Assembly: GCA_037833965.1 (NCBI GenBank) | Contig: AP031353.1 | Coordinates: forward strand, 4,156,501-4,220,500 | DNA length: 64,000 nt | Source of the DNA: Marchantia polymorpha subsp. ruderalis | Lineage: Eukaryota > Streptophyta > Marchantiopsida > Marchantiales > Marchantiaceae | Direction of reading: 5' to 3' | Shown here: positions 1 to 12,900 of the stretch, piece after piece | How the letters are laid out: each line of letters starts with the position of its first letter | How positions within the stretch are numbered: position 1 is the first letter of the stretch | Program-made: the position numbers and the translations under genes | The notes under the pieces: model-generated | Seen by the model: only the letters and a program-made list of their open reading frames with translations | Database searches by the model: none | What the model was told of the DNA's origin: nothing

Positions 1-1430
1 CATCCAGTGCCGGATTTGGGAGCTCTCGGCCAACCAACCCCCTCCGACCGACCCACTGACATGATGCCTTCCTCCATTTAGGCTCACATTTACTTTTGGG
101 CCGACTTGGGATTGTCCTGGTCTTGACGGGACTCGGCATTCAGTGCAGAGTGGATTCAGATTCATGCCACTCTGTATGGCGGTCGAGGCCCGAGAGTGGT
201 GAGTCGGGGAGCAATAATCAGAAGTGCGAAGTGGTGTGTCAGGCACTCACGGGGACAACGAGGCAGCATGAGGCTCGACGAGCCAGAATCATGATGAAGA
301 AATGACAGAATTAGCAAATCTAGCGAGCGTGAGTGAGATCTGACCGCTCTGACCAGAATCATGCCCCCCGGGGGAGCTACCACCCACACGCCCGCCCGCA
401 CGCACACTCGCACCTACCTCGATTGATCCAGCATATATGCCAACCTTCACTCACTCGGCGGTCACCTAATGGTCATGTGTCTGACATAATTCTCAGTCTG
501 ACCCGACGCTCACTCCATCGGCTTCTTCTGCTCCAGCTCCTTCTCGCACATCGGATTTCTCGTCGTACTCCGCTTCCTTCTTTCCAGTCCAGAACGTAGC
601 TCTGATAACCCTTTCTTTCACTCGAGCATGCACAGCATTGCCCAGTTTGTCCAAGCACATCACCGCAACGACGGCCGTGTCGGTGATGATGAAAATGATC
701 ATGATCACTCGCAAGTCACTCGTTCGTTTGGCTGCAGGGAGGGAGTCGGTTCATCATGACAGTCCGAGTGTTCTTCCACCTGAACACTCGCTAGTATTAT
801 CACGGCAGTCGATCGGTCGATGGGATTGCAGAGCTTATGCTCTGCAGCTTGGAGTCTCATTATCTCGACTCGTCGTTCACCCATTCTCGCCATAATTACC
901 TTTCTGTCGATTCAATCGTTCTCATTGGAACGATCCCCGAGTTCAGGTTCCAATACTACGAGCATATAAATGGTGCTCATAAGTATTTTCAACAATACAC
1001 TACCACAACATCAAAGTCAAATCCAAACTTCCAAACAAAATGCAGAGTTCTTGAGTTGTTGAGTCCTGTCTGAGCATTCGAATATGTTAATCTGGATAGT
1101 ATTGTTTTGTGTCGTTAATATGATCTCATGACCCTTTGAATACAATTAATTAGTAGATTAGCCCATTAATTGGACTCGACTCTGAATTGCCTCAGAACTT
1201 GAACCAGAGGATTGTCGACCCGGACGGAGTTTATTGCTTGCATTTGCACGAAGAAATTTGCATCTGTCTAGTCAAGGCCAGAGAAGACTCGGGACGAAGA
1301 AGCTCGAGCTTCATTGCCGAGTGATGACTATTCAAGATAGCTCGAGCATTAGAGCGTCCACTTCTTCTCAGCGTCCATTTCAAAGGGCGTGATAAAAAAG
1401 ATAATCTCCTCGTAATGTCCGGAAAACTTT
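1..1430. other. Gene-free stretch, mixed composition
   Basis: Only short overlapping frames occur on both strands, none with a family signature. It may be flanking UTR or promoter of a gene outside the window. Confidence 0.4.
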
Positions 1431-1719
1431 TCGTTTGGTGATAGAACTATAGAATTTTTTTATCAAATAACAATGATATGCAAATTGGAATTAGTTGTAT
1501 GGTTTGAAATAAATAATCATATATATGAATGGAATAATATATTTTGAAAATATTTACTATAATATATACACCATGACATCTAAATTATACGACTAATTCG
1601 ATAGATGTATATTTTATCATGCAGATATCGAGACCCTCTGAAAATCAACAGTAAGAAATTCAAATATTTAAATTTTTCTTCGTCAAGGAAACGCAGTCAG
1701 AATATGCATATATGAATTT

Positions 1720-1980
1720 TCACGATCGTCTTCCGCGAATTGACGGGCCTCCATAAAAGTGGGAAGAACCCTTCTCATTCATGCAAGTGAGTCTAAACAT
1801 TATCGATAATAATCGATATTTCAACTGAAACTGATCACATCCCCCAGCAGAATTTACTCCCATCTCTTCGCCAGATCGAATCTCACGTAATTGATCAATG
1901 TATTCTCCTGGGATCTCACGAGTAAGATCCAGAACAGCGGAAGATCGTTCGACTACCTCTTTAGCGTGCTCGACTACCAT
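1720..1980 (-). pseudogene. Coding-like fragment of unknown origin in AT-rich DNA
   Basis: An 86-codon frame begins with a plausible protein stretch (VVEHAKEVVERSSAVLDLTR, then EYIDQLREIRSGEEMGVNS) in otherwise AT-rich intergenic DNA. It has no recognised family and no clear flanking exon. It may be a captured gene fragment or chance. Confidence 0.2.
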
Positions 1981-2645
1981 AATTCACCAAAAAAATATCT
2001 TCATCACTTCATTAATATTACAATTTAATCTGGAGTCCAGATTCGAACACATGGTGATGAAGTCTTGTTGGCATACAGTTCGAGTACAAATTGACCAGCC
2101 CAATTTACCGGCTGCCCAGAAGGTTCCATTCTTGACGATTGTCTACACTGGCCACGTAATATATTTGCTCCATACACGTTTGGAAAAATACAACTTTAAT
2201 TACTCTTAAATTTAAATTTAAATTACTGTTTTTCACACCGTATGTGCGTTAGCTCGATATCTGTGAACTTTGTGTCCACTTAGTAGACATTGTGAACACA
2301 AATCTAGTCATTAATCTCTTCACCGAAAACATGAACACGGATCTGGTGGAGGGAGAAAACAACACCTTTGGGGGTAGATCTTGCATCATCATGGAAAGTC
2401 TAAGAATTTAACATTACACGTGTAGAATGACAGCATTACATACTACGAAGCACATAAACTTTCATGTCCTCATCAGTAGGTACAAAACCTGAGTACAGGA
2501 AGGCTAAACTTAAATATAAATTCGGAGGAAAATGTAGACGCCATTGAAATTCAACAACCTACATTTATTCAACCTATAACCTAAATTCTAACTCCAAAGC
2601 TTATATTCAATCATCTTCTCAGATTGATGATAGTGGTGCTTAGGT

Positions 2646-2723
2646 AAGCGTGTTGATGGCACAGATGTTTCTTAGATGGTGATGATCACCATCTAAGAAA
2701 CATCTATACCAACGACACGCTTT
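2646..2723. repeat. Long hairpin with a perfect 21-bp core
   Basis: Arms 2663-2683 and 2685-2705 are exact reverse complements with one spacer base. The pairing continues imperfectly outwards (AAGCGTGTTGATGGCAC against AAGCGTGTCGTTGGTAT), giving a foldback of about 38 bp per arm. It could be a small foldback element or a precursor of small RNA. Confidence 0.85.
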
Positions 2724-3454
2724 GCTTTAAACTAAAGAGAAAATCTAGCGGTTAAAATCTCATCGGTTACAATTATGCATTATCCTTAATCATCCGAAAA
2801 TTATCACCTTATGATTATTGCCGCACATACTGTCTAGTACAAGTCTACTCCATTCAGAATGAGATTTCACTTTTTACTTAGTAAGACTTATAAAGGTCTT
2901 ATGTTGTTATAATTTCACTGGCTAATAGGTATAAAGTTTCTTTTTTACTATAAGGATGTTAAAAAAAAAAATTTGCACTCTTTTAAATTTTCCTCTTCAA
3001 ATTATTTCAATTAAATAATTATCAAATTGTAATCATTCATTGTTTTATGAATTATACGGAAAAATTAAACAATTATTATAAGATGATTTCTTCTTTCGGC
3101 TGAAAGAAGTAACATGATGCTCATACACTCCTTGTATTTCTTTTCTTGTATTTTTTAATATGTTTGTTCTGTAGATAAATATTCACGTGATGAATATCAA
3201 TCACATAAATCTTGTATCAATTATTTTATTCCCTTTTCTTTTATGAATTTAATCATGAAAATTGAATTGAACAAGCATATATAAAATAATTTTGAATTCA
3301 TAAACTTTATACAGAAACTTAAAATCAAATAAAAAATTTTCTTATATATTGAAAAATATAAGAATTTATTTCTCAGTTTTCATATTGAGTATAGCTAAGT
3401 CGAATTTTGTTAAATAAAAGAGAGTATCGACATAAAAATACATAATATATGAAA

Positions 3455-3491
3455 ATTATTCGATATATTTTGAAAAAATATATCGAATAAT
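3455..3491. repeat. Perfect 17-bp AT-rich hairpin
   Basis: ATTATTCGATATATTTT (3455-3471) and its exact complement (3475-3491) are separated by GAA. It lies in AT-rich intergenic DNA. Confidence 0.85.
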
Positions 3492-4429
3492 ATCTGAAAA
3501 AATTTATCAAATAATTTTCATGAACATTCACATGTCTGTACATGCTTTCGTCTTTTATTTCATGTTAACAGAATTTATGAAAAGTATCTTATAAGTTAAT
3601 TCCCAAAAAAAATTCCTTTTAACTAAATTAAATACTATCAAAATTGATCAAAACTGAATCCTATACTTCGAACATCTTCAATACTTCAACATGATCAACA
3701 AAATACCACTTTGCACCCGGGAAGGTAAGAGGAAGTAAAGATTTAAACTCAGGGTGAGTTGAGTTCATTTGAGGAAAGAAGAAACAAATTATGCAAAGTC
3801 ACCTCAAGTCTTAATAATAAATGTGCTTGAAGTACTTTCCTCATGTGCCCTCATTTCGAACTCCACAGAATATATTCCAAGTTCTAATCAACATTTTAGA
3901 TGCCTCAGCATGTGTGTCGTTTAGTACGGCTAGATAAGCTACCCAAAAATAAAATAAATTTACATATATATTTATAGTTTTTCGTTACGATTTATTATAG
4001 CCTTGAAACGAAAATGCAACTTCTTGAATGAGTACTCCATCATGCTTGTGTTTGGAGTAGTGTAAACTACAAAGGCGGTAGGACAAGAAGAGCGAATAAT
4101 TATTTGCAAAGCGGTTGAGAATCGGACTTGAGTTTGATCAACTTCAGCTGATATAAAATTTTAGTTCTGAGGAGCTTTGACTAATTCTGGCATCCGGAAG
4201 TTGGACAAAGTCTTCGTAAATGAAGTAGTATCTTTCGACTCAACCTGTTTAGAACACCGATTTTTGGAGACTTCTATTATTGTCCATTCGCAAGCAGGAA
4301 CTTCGACATTAAGAGAACAATGTCGGTAGTTGAAGACTTCTGGTGTGTTTCGGTTGTTTGTACAACATTTGTTAATAGTTGGGATATACAGTATATCATA
4401 TACTTGATGTTATGGAACATAGTACCTGG

Positions 4430-4463
4430 AACAAAATGGTAGTACATCTACTACCATTTTGTT
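4430..4463. repeat. Perfect 15-bp hairpin
   Basis: AACAAAATGGTAGTA (4430-4444) pairs with 4449-4463 across a CATC loop; pairing continues with mismatches a few bases outwards. Confidence 0.85.
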
Positions 4464-5245
4464 TCATCCTTTGTAACGTCTGATGACTTCACACCATCAT
4501 TTCTGACATCTAGTTGGCTTCCACTTCTACAGGTTTGAATTGAATGTTTCGAACTTGGTTTTACAAAAAAAATAAAATTCAATAATGACTTCCGATTTCT
4601 ATAAGTAATGAGTATATTTAGACCTCAACAGAAATATTACTTCATCATACAGCTCATAGAGATTAATTTTTGTAATGAAATACATTGTATGATATACATA
4701 ATCAGCTTCTCCTTTCCTGATTGAAGTTCATTCTTTACAAGCTCCTAACAAGAAGTAGTACTCTAACATAGTACTTTAATCTATAGTTATATTAAAATTT
4801 TAAAAAAAATATAGATGAAGTGTTTTTTACCATTTTAACTACCTAAAATTTAACAGAAAGTAGTGTAACAATAATAAGTGCAAAATAATTTACAATATAT
4901 AATTCAAACTAGACGTGTAAATTCTAGCATAGATTTTGTATTCTTAAAATGACAGTAATTTTGAAATGGTTGCAAGATCATGTGTGTCAAAAGATAATTT
5001 TTAATTTACAATGAAGTTTGTTCATTGGACACTCAAGTAAAATATATATATTTTTATTTTAACTAACATATATTGAAATTTAAAGACACCTTTTTTTATT
5101 CGGTTGTTTCAGAATTTCAATAAATTTGCATTAGTAAATCTTAGAAATATGAATAAAATAAACATATATATATTTATTTTTAGTTTTTTTTTTAATATTA
5201 ACACAATTTTAATTTTTAAACAAAAAATTTCATAATGTTTAACTT

Positions 5246-5466
5246 TGTTGAGGTTAATTCCAGTTAAGGAGTAACCTCGGATCATTTATAGTTATGACGG
5301 TAGTCTGGACTATGGATAAATACCTTGGGATTCACTTTGTACAATAAGTTTTCTCTCAGAAGACCTGGAATGAAGTGCTGATTGGACTTATCCTGGACTT
5401 ATCACTCTGGCTGAGGGTGAACCACGTTATTTCTGGTTCGTGAAATTATCGAGTTTTACCGTCACA
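5246..5466 (+). repeat. Left LTR
   Basis: A 221-bp terminal repeat starting TGTTGAGG and ending GTCACA, followed by the degenerate primer-binding site at 5469-5481. Confidence 0.87.
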
Positions 5467-6323
5467 TATGATATTAGAGCAAGTTAAGTGCTTCGGCAAG
5501 GTGGCGTTGCGGGAATTTGTGGTCGGCATGCTGTACCTGTTCCAAATTCGGTTTCAACTCAGGATTACAGAAGTCTATGAGAAGGTTTACAAGTCGTGCT
5601 TCGTCTGATTGGCAAGCCGAGATCAATGGCGCATGTCGACGTCACAAGCCATCTGCCTGTAGACTATGCTCTTTGACGAGTTGGATCTGGAGCCGGACTC
5701 GGATAGCGACCGAGTGAATATGCGCTAGCCGCTGCAAAACGAGTGGTTTCGATACCTGTGAAGGAATACGTAGGCGCCCACCATCGACAAAACGACATGG
5801 AATTTTTGGAATTCATCACCGTGATCAAACCCGACCTTAGCAACTACGACAACGTAGACTAGCCCTTTTGATCAAGGATTTCGTGGACAAGCTGATCATC
5901 ATCAAAACGCTCGACTTTCTCGACTTACTACTAACCAACCTCTCAAGTTCGTTGGAGCGCTGAAACCATGACAGTCCAGGCGGACAACCGGTGCTCTGCA
6001 ATTGTACGAACTCTTGGTGGCTAACCACGCAATTACTTCCCTCATCTGTCTGATCACAAGACTCGTACCAAATTTCTCTGCTTATCACCTCGTGAAAAAT
6101 CTCTCTACGAATAAATTCTTTTAGTTTTGTCGGTCTATACTGAAAACTTTATGTCACAACCAAATCAGGTTAAACTTCTTCTGAACATTGTCGACTAGAT
6201 CATCGTTCAAAACATCGTCGACATAAACTCTTCTGAAAATCGTCGAAGAAATCATTGTTCAGAAAACAGTTGACAATTTGTCACAGTCATAGAGTCCAAA
6301 GCAGAACTAGCTCTGATACCATT

Positions 6324-6550
6324 TGTGACAGTAAAACTCGATAATTACACGAACACAGAAATAACATGATTCATCATCAGCTAGAGGGCTACGTCCACCC
6401 AGAATTCTCAGCACTTTACTCCAGGTCTTGTGAGAAAATACTTACTGTACAAAGTGAACCCCAAGGTATTTATCCCAAGTCCAAGCGACCGTCCTATCTA
6501 TAAATAGCTAGAACCTGAGATTACTCTTTGACTTGAGTTAAAATCAACAT
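6324..6550 (-). repeat. Inverted internal LTR copy
   Basis: A 227-bp copy in reverse orientation. Read on the minus strand it starts TGTTGATTTTAACTC right after the purine tract GGGGGAGA, ends CTGTCACA and runs into ATGGTATCAGAGC, a better-kept primer-binding site than that of the left LTR. Confidence 0.87.
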
Positions 6551-6816
6551 CTCCCCCTTAATTCACGAAGTAAGTTGAGTGATCAATTATGATTGTGCTA
6601 TTGCTATTAGGATCTCGTTACGTGGTTGTAGACTTGCAACCTCTATAACATATATTATTACTCCACGGGAACTTCTAAATAGTATCCTAACATAAAGCAC
6701 CTCTTTACACAAGTTAACTAGAGTAACTTATGTTAAGTTTTTGTCTAAAACTTCCCGCGGAGTAGTAATGTATGTTATAGAGGTTATTGTTACTTAACGT
6801 GAGTTAAGTAGGAGAT
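6551..6816. repeat. Imperfect inverted repeat of the element's 3' internal ends
   Basis: The two polypurine-side internal ends face each other. CCTCTATAACATATATTATT near 6641 pairs with the complement of the segment near 6765-6786; the centre is near 6714. The left half carries about 60 extra bases. Confidence 0.8.
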
Positions 6817-7043
6817 TGTTAGAGTTTAACTCCAGTTAAGGAGTAATCTCGGATCATAGCTATTTATAGCTAGGATGGTCGTTTGTACTAGGGATAAATA
6901 ACTCGGGGTTCACTTTGTAAAGTACATCTTTTCTCACAAGACCTGGAGTAAAGTGCTAAGAGTTATGGGTGGACATAGCACTCTCGCTGAATGTGAATCA
7001 CATTATTTCTTTCTTTGTGTAATTATCGAGATTTACCGTAACA
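6817..7043 (+). repeat. Right LTR
   Basis: A 227-bp terminal repeat, TGTTAGAG to CGTAACA, preceded by the purine tract AAGTAGGAGAT and followed by the target duplication AACTT (7044-7048). Confidence 0.87.
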
Positions 7044-7972
7044 AACTTTATATCTTTTGCAACACATCTTGAATCATTTATCATATTCAAAACAAAACTT
7101 AGATTAACTTTTTTAAATATCATAAAGTAATAATATTATTATTATTCATAAAAACATCTAGAAATTTTAATTTCAAAAAAGCGTTCATAACATGACAATC
7201 AATGTAATACTACATAATCAACTCTACACATCAAATCCAATTGATGATCAAGCATTCAAGATTCAAGAAATATAAAAAAAAGTTAATTATAAATATTTTT
7301 GTCATAAAATATGTAAAATTTAATTATAAAAATATGAATGAAGTTAAGAAAATATTAAAATAAAATTTCTAACTAAATTAATTACACAGAAAATATGTTC
7401 ATTTTTTTGCAAAATAAAAGGGATTTTTTTCATTTTAAGTACTAATTCTAATAAAATTTGCTCATCATTATTTAAATGTAATTATAGTAGCATAGCAATA
7501 GTGATAAAGCCAACTATAATTATTATGTTCATCAAACTCGAATACAGCTATATACGATGTTACGTGAACAATGTAGACTTGTGCAACTCTGCAGATTTAT
7601 GACTAGTCAGAAATAAAAGAAAAATTTCTATTTATACATTTTGAATTCTTTCTTGATGACATTGTACCATTGAATAGCGTTAAATGACCATGGTATATAA
7701 TGACGTCTAAGATAGATGATGCTTTTAGAATTTTTTTTAAAAACCCATTCACTATGAAATATAAACATGTTATTGATTGGCCGAATAGTCCTTACATTTA
7801 TATTTATTTGTTTCTACGGGTCCTCTAGCCGATTTTGTGTTTTTCGTCCAGGAGGCTTGCCGGCTTTGGGCTCTGGCCTTAGACCTTGGGGCAGGCTTAG
7901 AAGATGGATAATCAACTTTAAAAATATCAATTTTTCCTATGTTAGTCTTCTCTTAGAGATGTTTGGATACTC

Positions 7973-8191
7973 GTAGACTATTCTACCAATCTGTTGTGTT
8001 GAGGTTCTTCACAAGTTTTATAGTCTTGTTAATCATATTCATGTCGTAGACTATTCTACCAATCTATTTTGTTGAGGTTCTTCACAAGTTTTATAGTCTT
8101 GTTAATCATATTCATGTCGTAGACTATTCTACCAATCTATTTTGTTGAGGTTCTACACGAGTTTTATAGTCTTATTAATCATATTCATGTC
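7973..8191. repeat. 73-bp tandem repeat, three copies
   Basis: Three near-identical copies start at 7973, 8046 and 8119. Each begins GTAGACTATTCTACCAATCT and ends in CATATTCATGTC. The copies differ by only a few bases, which suggests recent duplication. Confidence 0.93.
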
Positions 8192-9904
8192 TTTTCTAAT
8201 AGTTTCATCCTCCACAAAGATATTTTTAGGAGGGGAAGATATTCGAATTCGAGATCTCGTGATTGGACCTGGAAGAACAAGTAGAAATCCATGTCTTGTC
8301 CCCATTGACCACATCTTAAGATATTGTCTGAATATCTCGAGAGTTGGCCAATACCATTCGTGTCACTGCAGAAGAGCATTCCGTCATACTGCGCGCTATC
8401 GAGACAGCGGGAATCCAACAGGACTTTCAAAATTGCTCCTCTGCTAGATCAGCCATTCCAACATTCTCAGGGATTAGAAGGTATAACGGTCTTGAGTCCC
8501 TTAGCATCGATCATTAGATCTGGCATATGCGACCAGAGCCAGATCCTAATGAAGAAGTTCTAGTCAAAAAAGTTCCCCTGACAACCCTTGTTACAGCAAA
8601 CACATGCTGCCCATATGTTACTTTGTAAATCACCAGATAACGTTTAAAGAGACACAGCGTGGGCATGAGAAGTCAGTTTCAGCAAAGCTTTTCAGTTCTG
8701 TATTCGTGTGCCACCCAAAATGGTTACAGACGATGGGATGTCCACAAGGGACTATAGAAACGTAGATCTGAAAGCACAGCACCTCAAGGTGGAAGGATGC
8801 ATTTACACCATCAGAGACACATGAAAAGTGCGTGGGAACAACTGTTACAAAACGTTACAAAAGGATGATCAGAACCTGCCAAGGAAAGCGGGCCTGCGCA
8901 TACCCGCACAACCGTTTTATAAATCGAAACCTAGATCTGAAAGGGCCCAATACAGATGCTGTTCAAATGGTACACTAGTAGATTCTAATCGGTTCCTAGC
9001 TCGTCACGACGAGAAGTTATCTACCCTGTAGAAGTAAAAGTCAAGTACACTCTCCAACATGATCAACGGCAACTGGGAGGGGTGGCCTGCACATACGTTG
9101 ACAGTAATATCAATGTTATCGATCTCCACTAACCTATACTAATAGCCTTCTCCATGCGAGATACCGTGCACAAATGGTTACACATCTCCGCGAGAGAGAG
9201 AAAGAAAGAAGAAGAGTTCAATCTATCAGCTAAGGTCACACTAGGCTGGCCGCTTGACAACCACAAAGTATATTTCCAGATGGTGGTTACGTGACTATCC
9301 CCTCCCAAGGAGATCGTTCAAAACACATACTACAGTATTAAAAGTACAAAAATCTTCTGTAAAAGAGAAACACATCTTCACTCGGTCACCAGGAACGTGG
9401 TGTGACTTACAGCATAAGATGTGTCGAAAATCCAGCTGCGATACTAGCAAGACTGGCTGTTGCCTCTTGTGACAGACGACGAGATTTAGCCCAGTTTGTG
9501 CACAACTGCCTCTTGGAAAAATGCTAGCCATTTGGCTAATAAATCTGATACTTTCGATCTATGATTCTCCATTCCAAGCCACTCACTGAGACTTACCGAA
9601 GGACCTCCTTTCCACAGATGGAGCAACGGACTCTCTCAGGACAACCATACTGTTGTTCCCTGAAACCTAGGCTTGATGCTTCATCCGCTGGCAAGCAGGG
9701 TCTGCACGTAGAGCTCTAAAAGTTCTGCTTTTCTCTGTATTTGAGTCACCAGAGGCAGGTAAGTTTGCTGGTGTCTGTACATTTATCCGAATCCTTGTTG
9801 GATCTACTACACCACAGTACTCTCCCATATAGGGAAGTCAACGAATTTTAAGGTTACAGGCTTTATCCACTCGAATCGAGAAATGTCAACCAAACACTGC
9901 TCTG
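8192..9904. other. Sequence 3' of KAC, unrecognised; includes its 3' UTR
   Basis: Composition is less AT-biased than the DNA to the left. All frames are short and broken. Parts may be old transposon remnants; the end nearest 9904 must contain the KAC 3' UTR. I find no protein family match. Confidence 0.4.
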
Positions 9905-12900
9905 TCAATGAGGCTCATCTCCACCAAAATCATCGACGTCCGACTTTCTCCTCCCGTGGTTTTGAGCTTGCCATTTCGTGGAGGAGCTCTGAAGGTTTGC
10001 AAGTTCTTTTGCTGATTCCGAGTCGAGACTATTCACAGAGCTTCGGAGCGCAGGAACCCTCACAGCCAGGGTCTTGTAGAGGCGTGTATATCTTGCACGA
10101 GTCCCATCAGCTGACCTTGCCAAAGCTAGATTGCTAAAAGCTTCTGGAACTTGAGACAAAATTTGCCTGATCTCGTCTAGTGACAGTCCATTCAAGGCCG
10201 AGGGAGAAGGAACAACAGAGACCACCTCTTTCCCGTTCTTATCTTGCAACCTCGCAGTGGCTTTCACCACGAGCTCCAAGGATGGTGTGGCACCGCACTT
10301 CAAAACCAACGGAGTGGCACTCCCGTTGTTAAACTGGAGAACACTCCACTGCACGACATCGCCATCTGCATCTTCCAAATCGCCAGAGGTTGGAGGTGCA
10401 TCAGAAGACTCAGACATAGACGACTGCGACCTGTGCTGATGGTCGTTCCCAACCTCCTGTATAGATTCGACAGCTTTCTGGGCTTCTCCTATGGCCCTTT
10501 GTGCACATGCATAATCTATGGGGAGCAGAGTGGGCATTCGCTCGGACAGAGTGCTCATACGACCGGACAGAGACTTCTTCAGACTTGAACTTCCAGCTTT
10601 CTGCCGAGCTTCTCGTATAATGTCATCCGCTTGCTTCAAAATATCCTCGAGAGAAATGAGTGACGCTATACGTGCATCTTCGTTTGCAGACGAGGGCGTT
10701 CGGAACGGTGAACCACCTTCCTCTTTGGTCAGCAAAGCTACATCGGAACGCATCTGCTGCATAACTTTCCGGCGCTTGTGCTCTACTGATTCGAGCCCGG
10801 ACCTCAATTGTGCGACCTGCGCTATTTCTTCTGCTTCTTCAGTTGCTAGAGTTGCGGCCACATCTTTCAAGTGCTGCAATTCTGAACTGTAGACAAGCTT
10901 CGTGTAATCTGAAAGCAGCTGTCCCAAAGCATCCGTGCTGGGACGTTGAGGCACACCGAGACCAGACATCCACCCGTCCATAATGGCAGTTGAAAGAGAC
11001 TCCAGTTGGGCCTCTACTGATTCGCCATTGGGAGTAGCAAGAGGATCGAAGTTCTGGGACAACCAAGCCCGGATCTGACGCTGGAGCTCACCAGCAGGAG
11101 TGTGCACAAACAGAGCAGCTAGAGCTTTATTCCCAATAGCATAATATCGGGCATCGTCACTCGTTTCTCGGAGCTTACCTCCGGTCAAATTTTGTTGCGC
11201 ATGTTGCTGGTCACCACCCCTAAGCTTGCCGAAGAACGAAGAAATTTTCGATTTTTTCTCCTGCCCTAAGTTAACCTTAAACCTCGCCAAGTGATCATCG
11301 ACGTTGGATTTCGAGTGATGAAAAAGTTTGGGAGAGAGAAGGGGAGCCCTTCCTGGGCTGCTCTCTCTGCTGCTACTTCTCCGGCTTGGTGTTCCTGAAC
11401 CAGCTCTCTCGAGAAACTTTTCCACAGGTGGGAGCTGAATCGCCTGCAGCTCACTAGAACGAGAGCACAGTGATCTTATGTAGAGAATTCGCACACGAGA
11501 CACGAGCATGGTGTCCATGACGGCCCGGGACTCCATTCTTCTTATAAAAGTGAACACAGCATCACGAATTTCGGCCAGCATTTCATGCTCTCTTGCTGCA
11601 CCGGCTTTGATGACCGCTGCCAAGACTAGCATCAGGAGCTTGTTGGCTCCGTCACCGATAGCAGCAGGGCTATCATACTGGTCGGGATTGAAATCCAATA
11701 GTGCAGCGCTCAGATACTCGCCCGCTGGAGTGCTCTTCACACTCAAGAGGGCAGATGGTGGAGTGGTGACCATGGTCCCAGCAGAAGGATCCTGACGGGG
11801 AGGAGTAGATACTTCCCTGTCCATGGCAGACCCGTGGCCACCGGGAGAACGATGGGCACTGTCTTCTGAATCCTTGATTCGCTGCTGCTGCTGCTGCTGC
11901 TGCTCAGCCAATGCGGCATTGCGGGCGCTCTCCATTGGTTTGGTGAGCCGCTCGAACAGTTTCTCATTCTCTTCGTGAAGCCTCTCAATCAGCTCGTCCC
12001 TTTTCGCGAGCTCTTCTTCCAGTCTCTTATTGGTCAGAACAGCCTCCGAGATGGCTTGTTTGGCCTGTTGAAGCTCCCAAGCCTGTGAAGACCTGGTGAT
12101 TCCGTCGTCCACCTCCTTGGACTTCTCCTGTGAGTTGGCCTTCTGCAGTGCACTCAACAGAGTGGCGCATTGCTCGTCCGACTCTTTCAATGCTTTCTCC
12201 AGCCTCTGATTTTCTTGCTCCAGCTTTGCAATCTCTTTCTGCTTCTCGGCAAGCTCCAGCTGCGCATCCTCTTGAGCGCTTGAAGCCGCCGACTTGCTTC
12301 GGGCTCGAGTTCCGAAGTTGATGCTGGATAGCGTCTCGGCTAGATCCAGCGAACAGGGGCTGACATTGACGATCACGAGAGTTTTGTTATCCCCGCCGAG
12401 AGAGTCGGCCAGGACACTGGTCAGCAGAGAATTTCTGTAGGGCACATAATCCTCCTTAGTAGTAATGGCTGCAAGCACATCCCCGAGAACGGTGATCGAC
12501 GCTTCCACCCTGAGATGCTGGTCGCTGGCGGGCATATCCACGAAAGATATCTTGCTTTGGTACTTCTCCCTCAACAGAATATTCGTGTGGTGGATGTGAA
12601 TCGTTAGAATCAAGTACGAGGTCGTGCTCTGGTCGAAGCTGAAATTCTCAACAGCACGATTCCTCGTGCCCGTGTTGAAGACACGCGAGAAGTCTCGGGC
12701 ACTGTCAATCCTCTCGCCGACGAGCTTCAGAGTTCGACCTACCTCGCCCATCTCGGCCTGGAACGCCTTGCTGGGATCCACCGAGTGCTGGAGAAGATCC
12801 TTGAACTGCTCATCCTGCAGCTCAAACATGGTGACATGGAACACGGTTCTCGACGCAGGAGAAGCATCGACATTCGACAGCTGAAACAACTCTTCCACTG

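Larger units (their letters stand above)
1431..5240. other. AT-rich intergenic DNA with hairpins
   Basis: AT-rich with short homopolymer runs. Apart from the hairpins and the fragment listed separately, I see nothing that can be named. Confidence 0.55.
5246..7043 (+). mobile_element. Non-autonomous, palindromic LTR retrotransposon (Copia-like termini) with 5-bp target duplication
   Basis: Two direct LTRs bound the element: 5246-5466 (TGTTGAGG...CGTCACA) and 6817-7043 (TGTTAGAG...CGTAACA). Both start TG, end CA and share long blocks (CCAGTTAAGGAGTAA, ATTATCGAG). AACTT flanks both sides (5241-5245 and 7044-7048), a clear target-site duplication. After the left LTR, ATGATATTAGAGC (5469-5481) is a decayed initiator-Met-tRNA primer-binding site, typically ATGGTATCAGAGC. 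A purine tract precedes the right LTR (6806-6816). Inside, a third LTR copy lies inverted at 6324-6550, with its own primer-binding site (complement at about 6310-6322) and purine tract (about 6551-6560). The internal DNA, only about 1.35 kb, keeps no reverse transcriptase or integrase; 5500-6090 may be a gag remnant. Confidence 0.87.
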
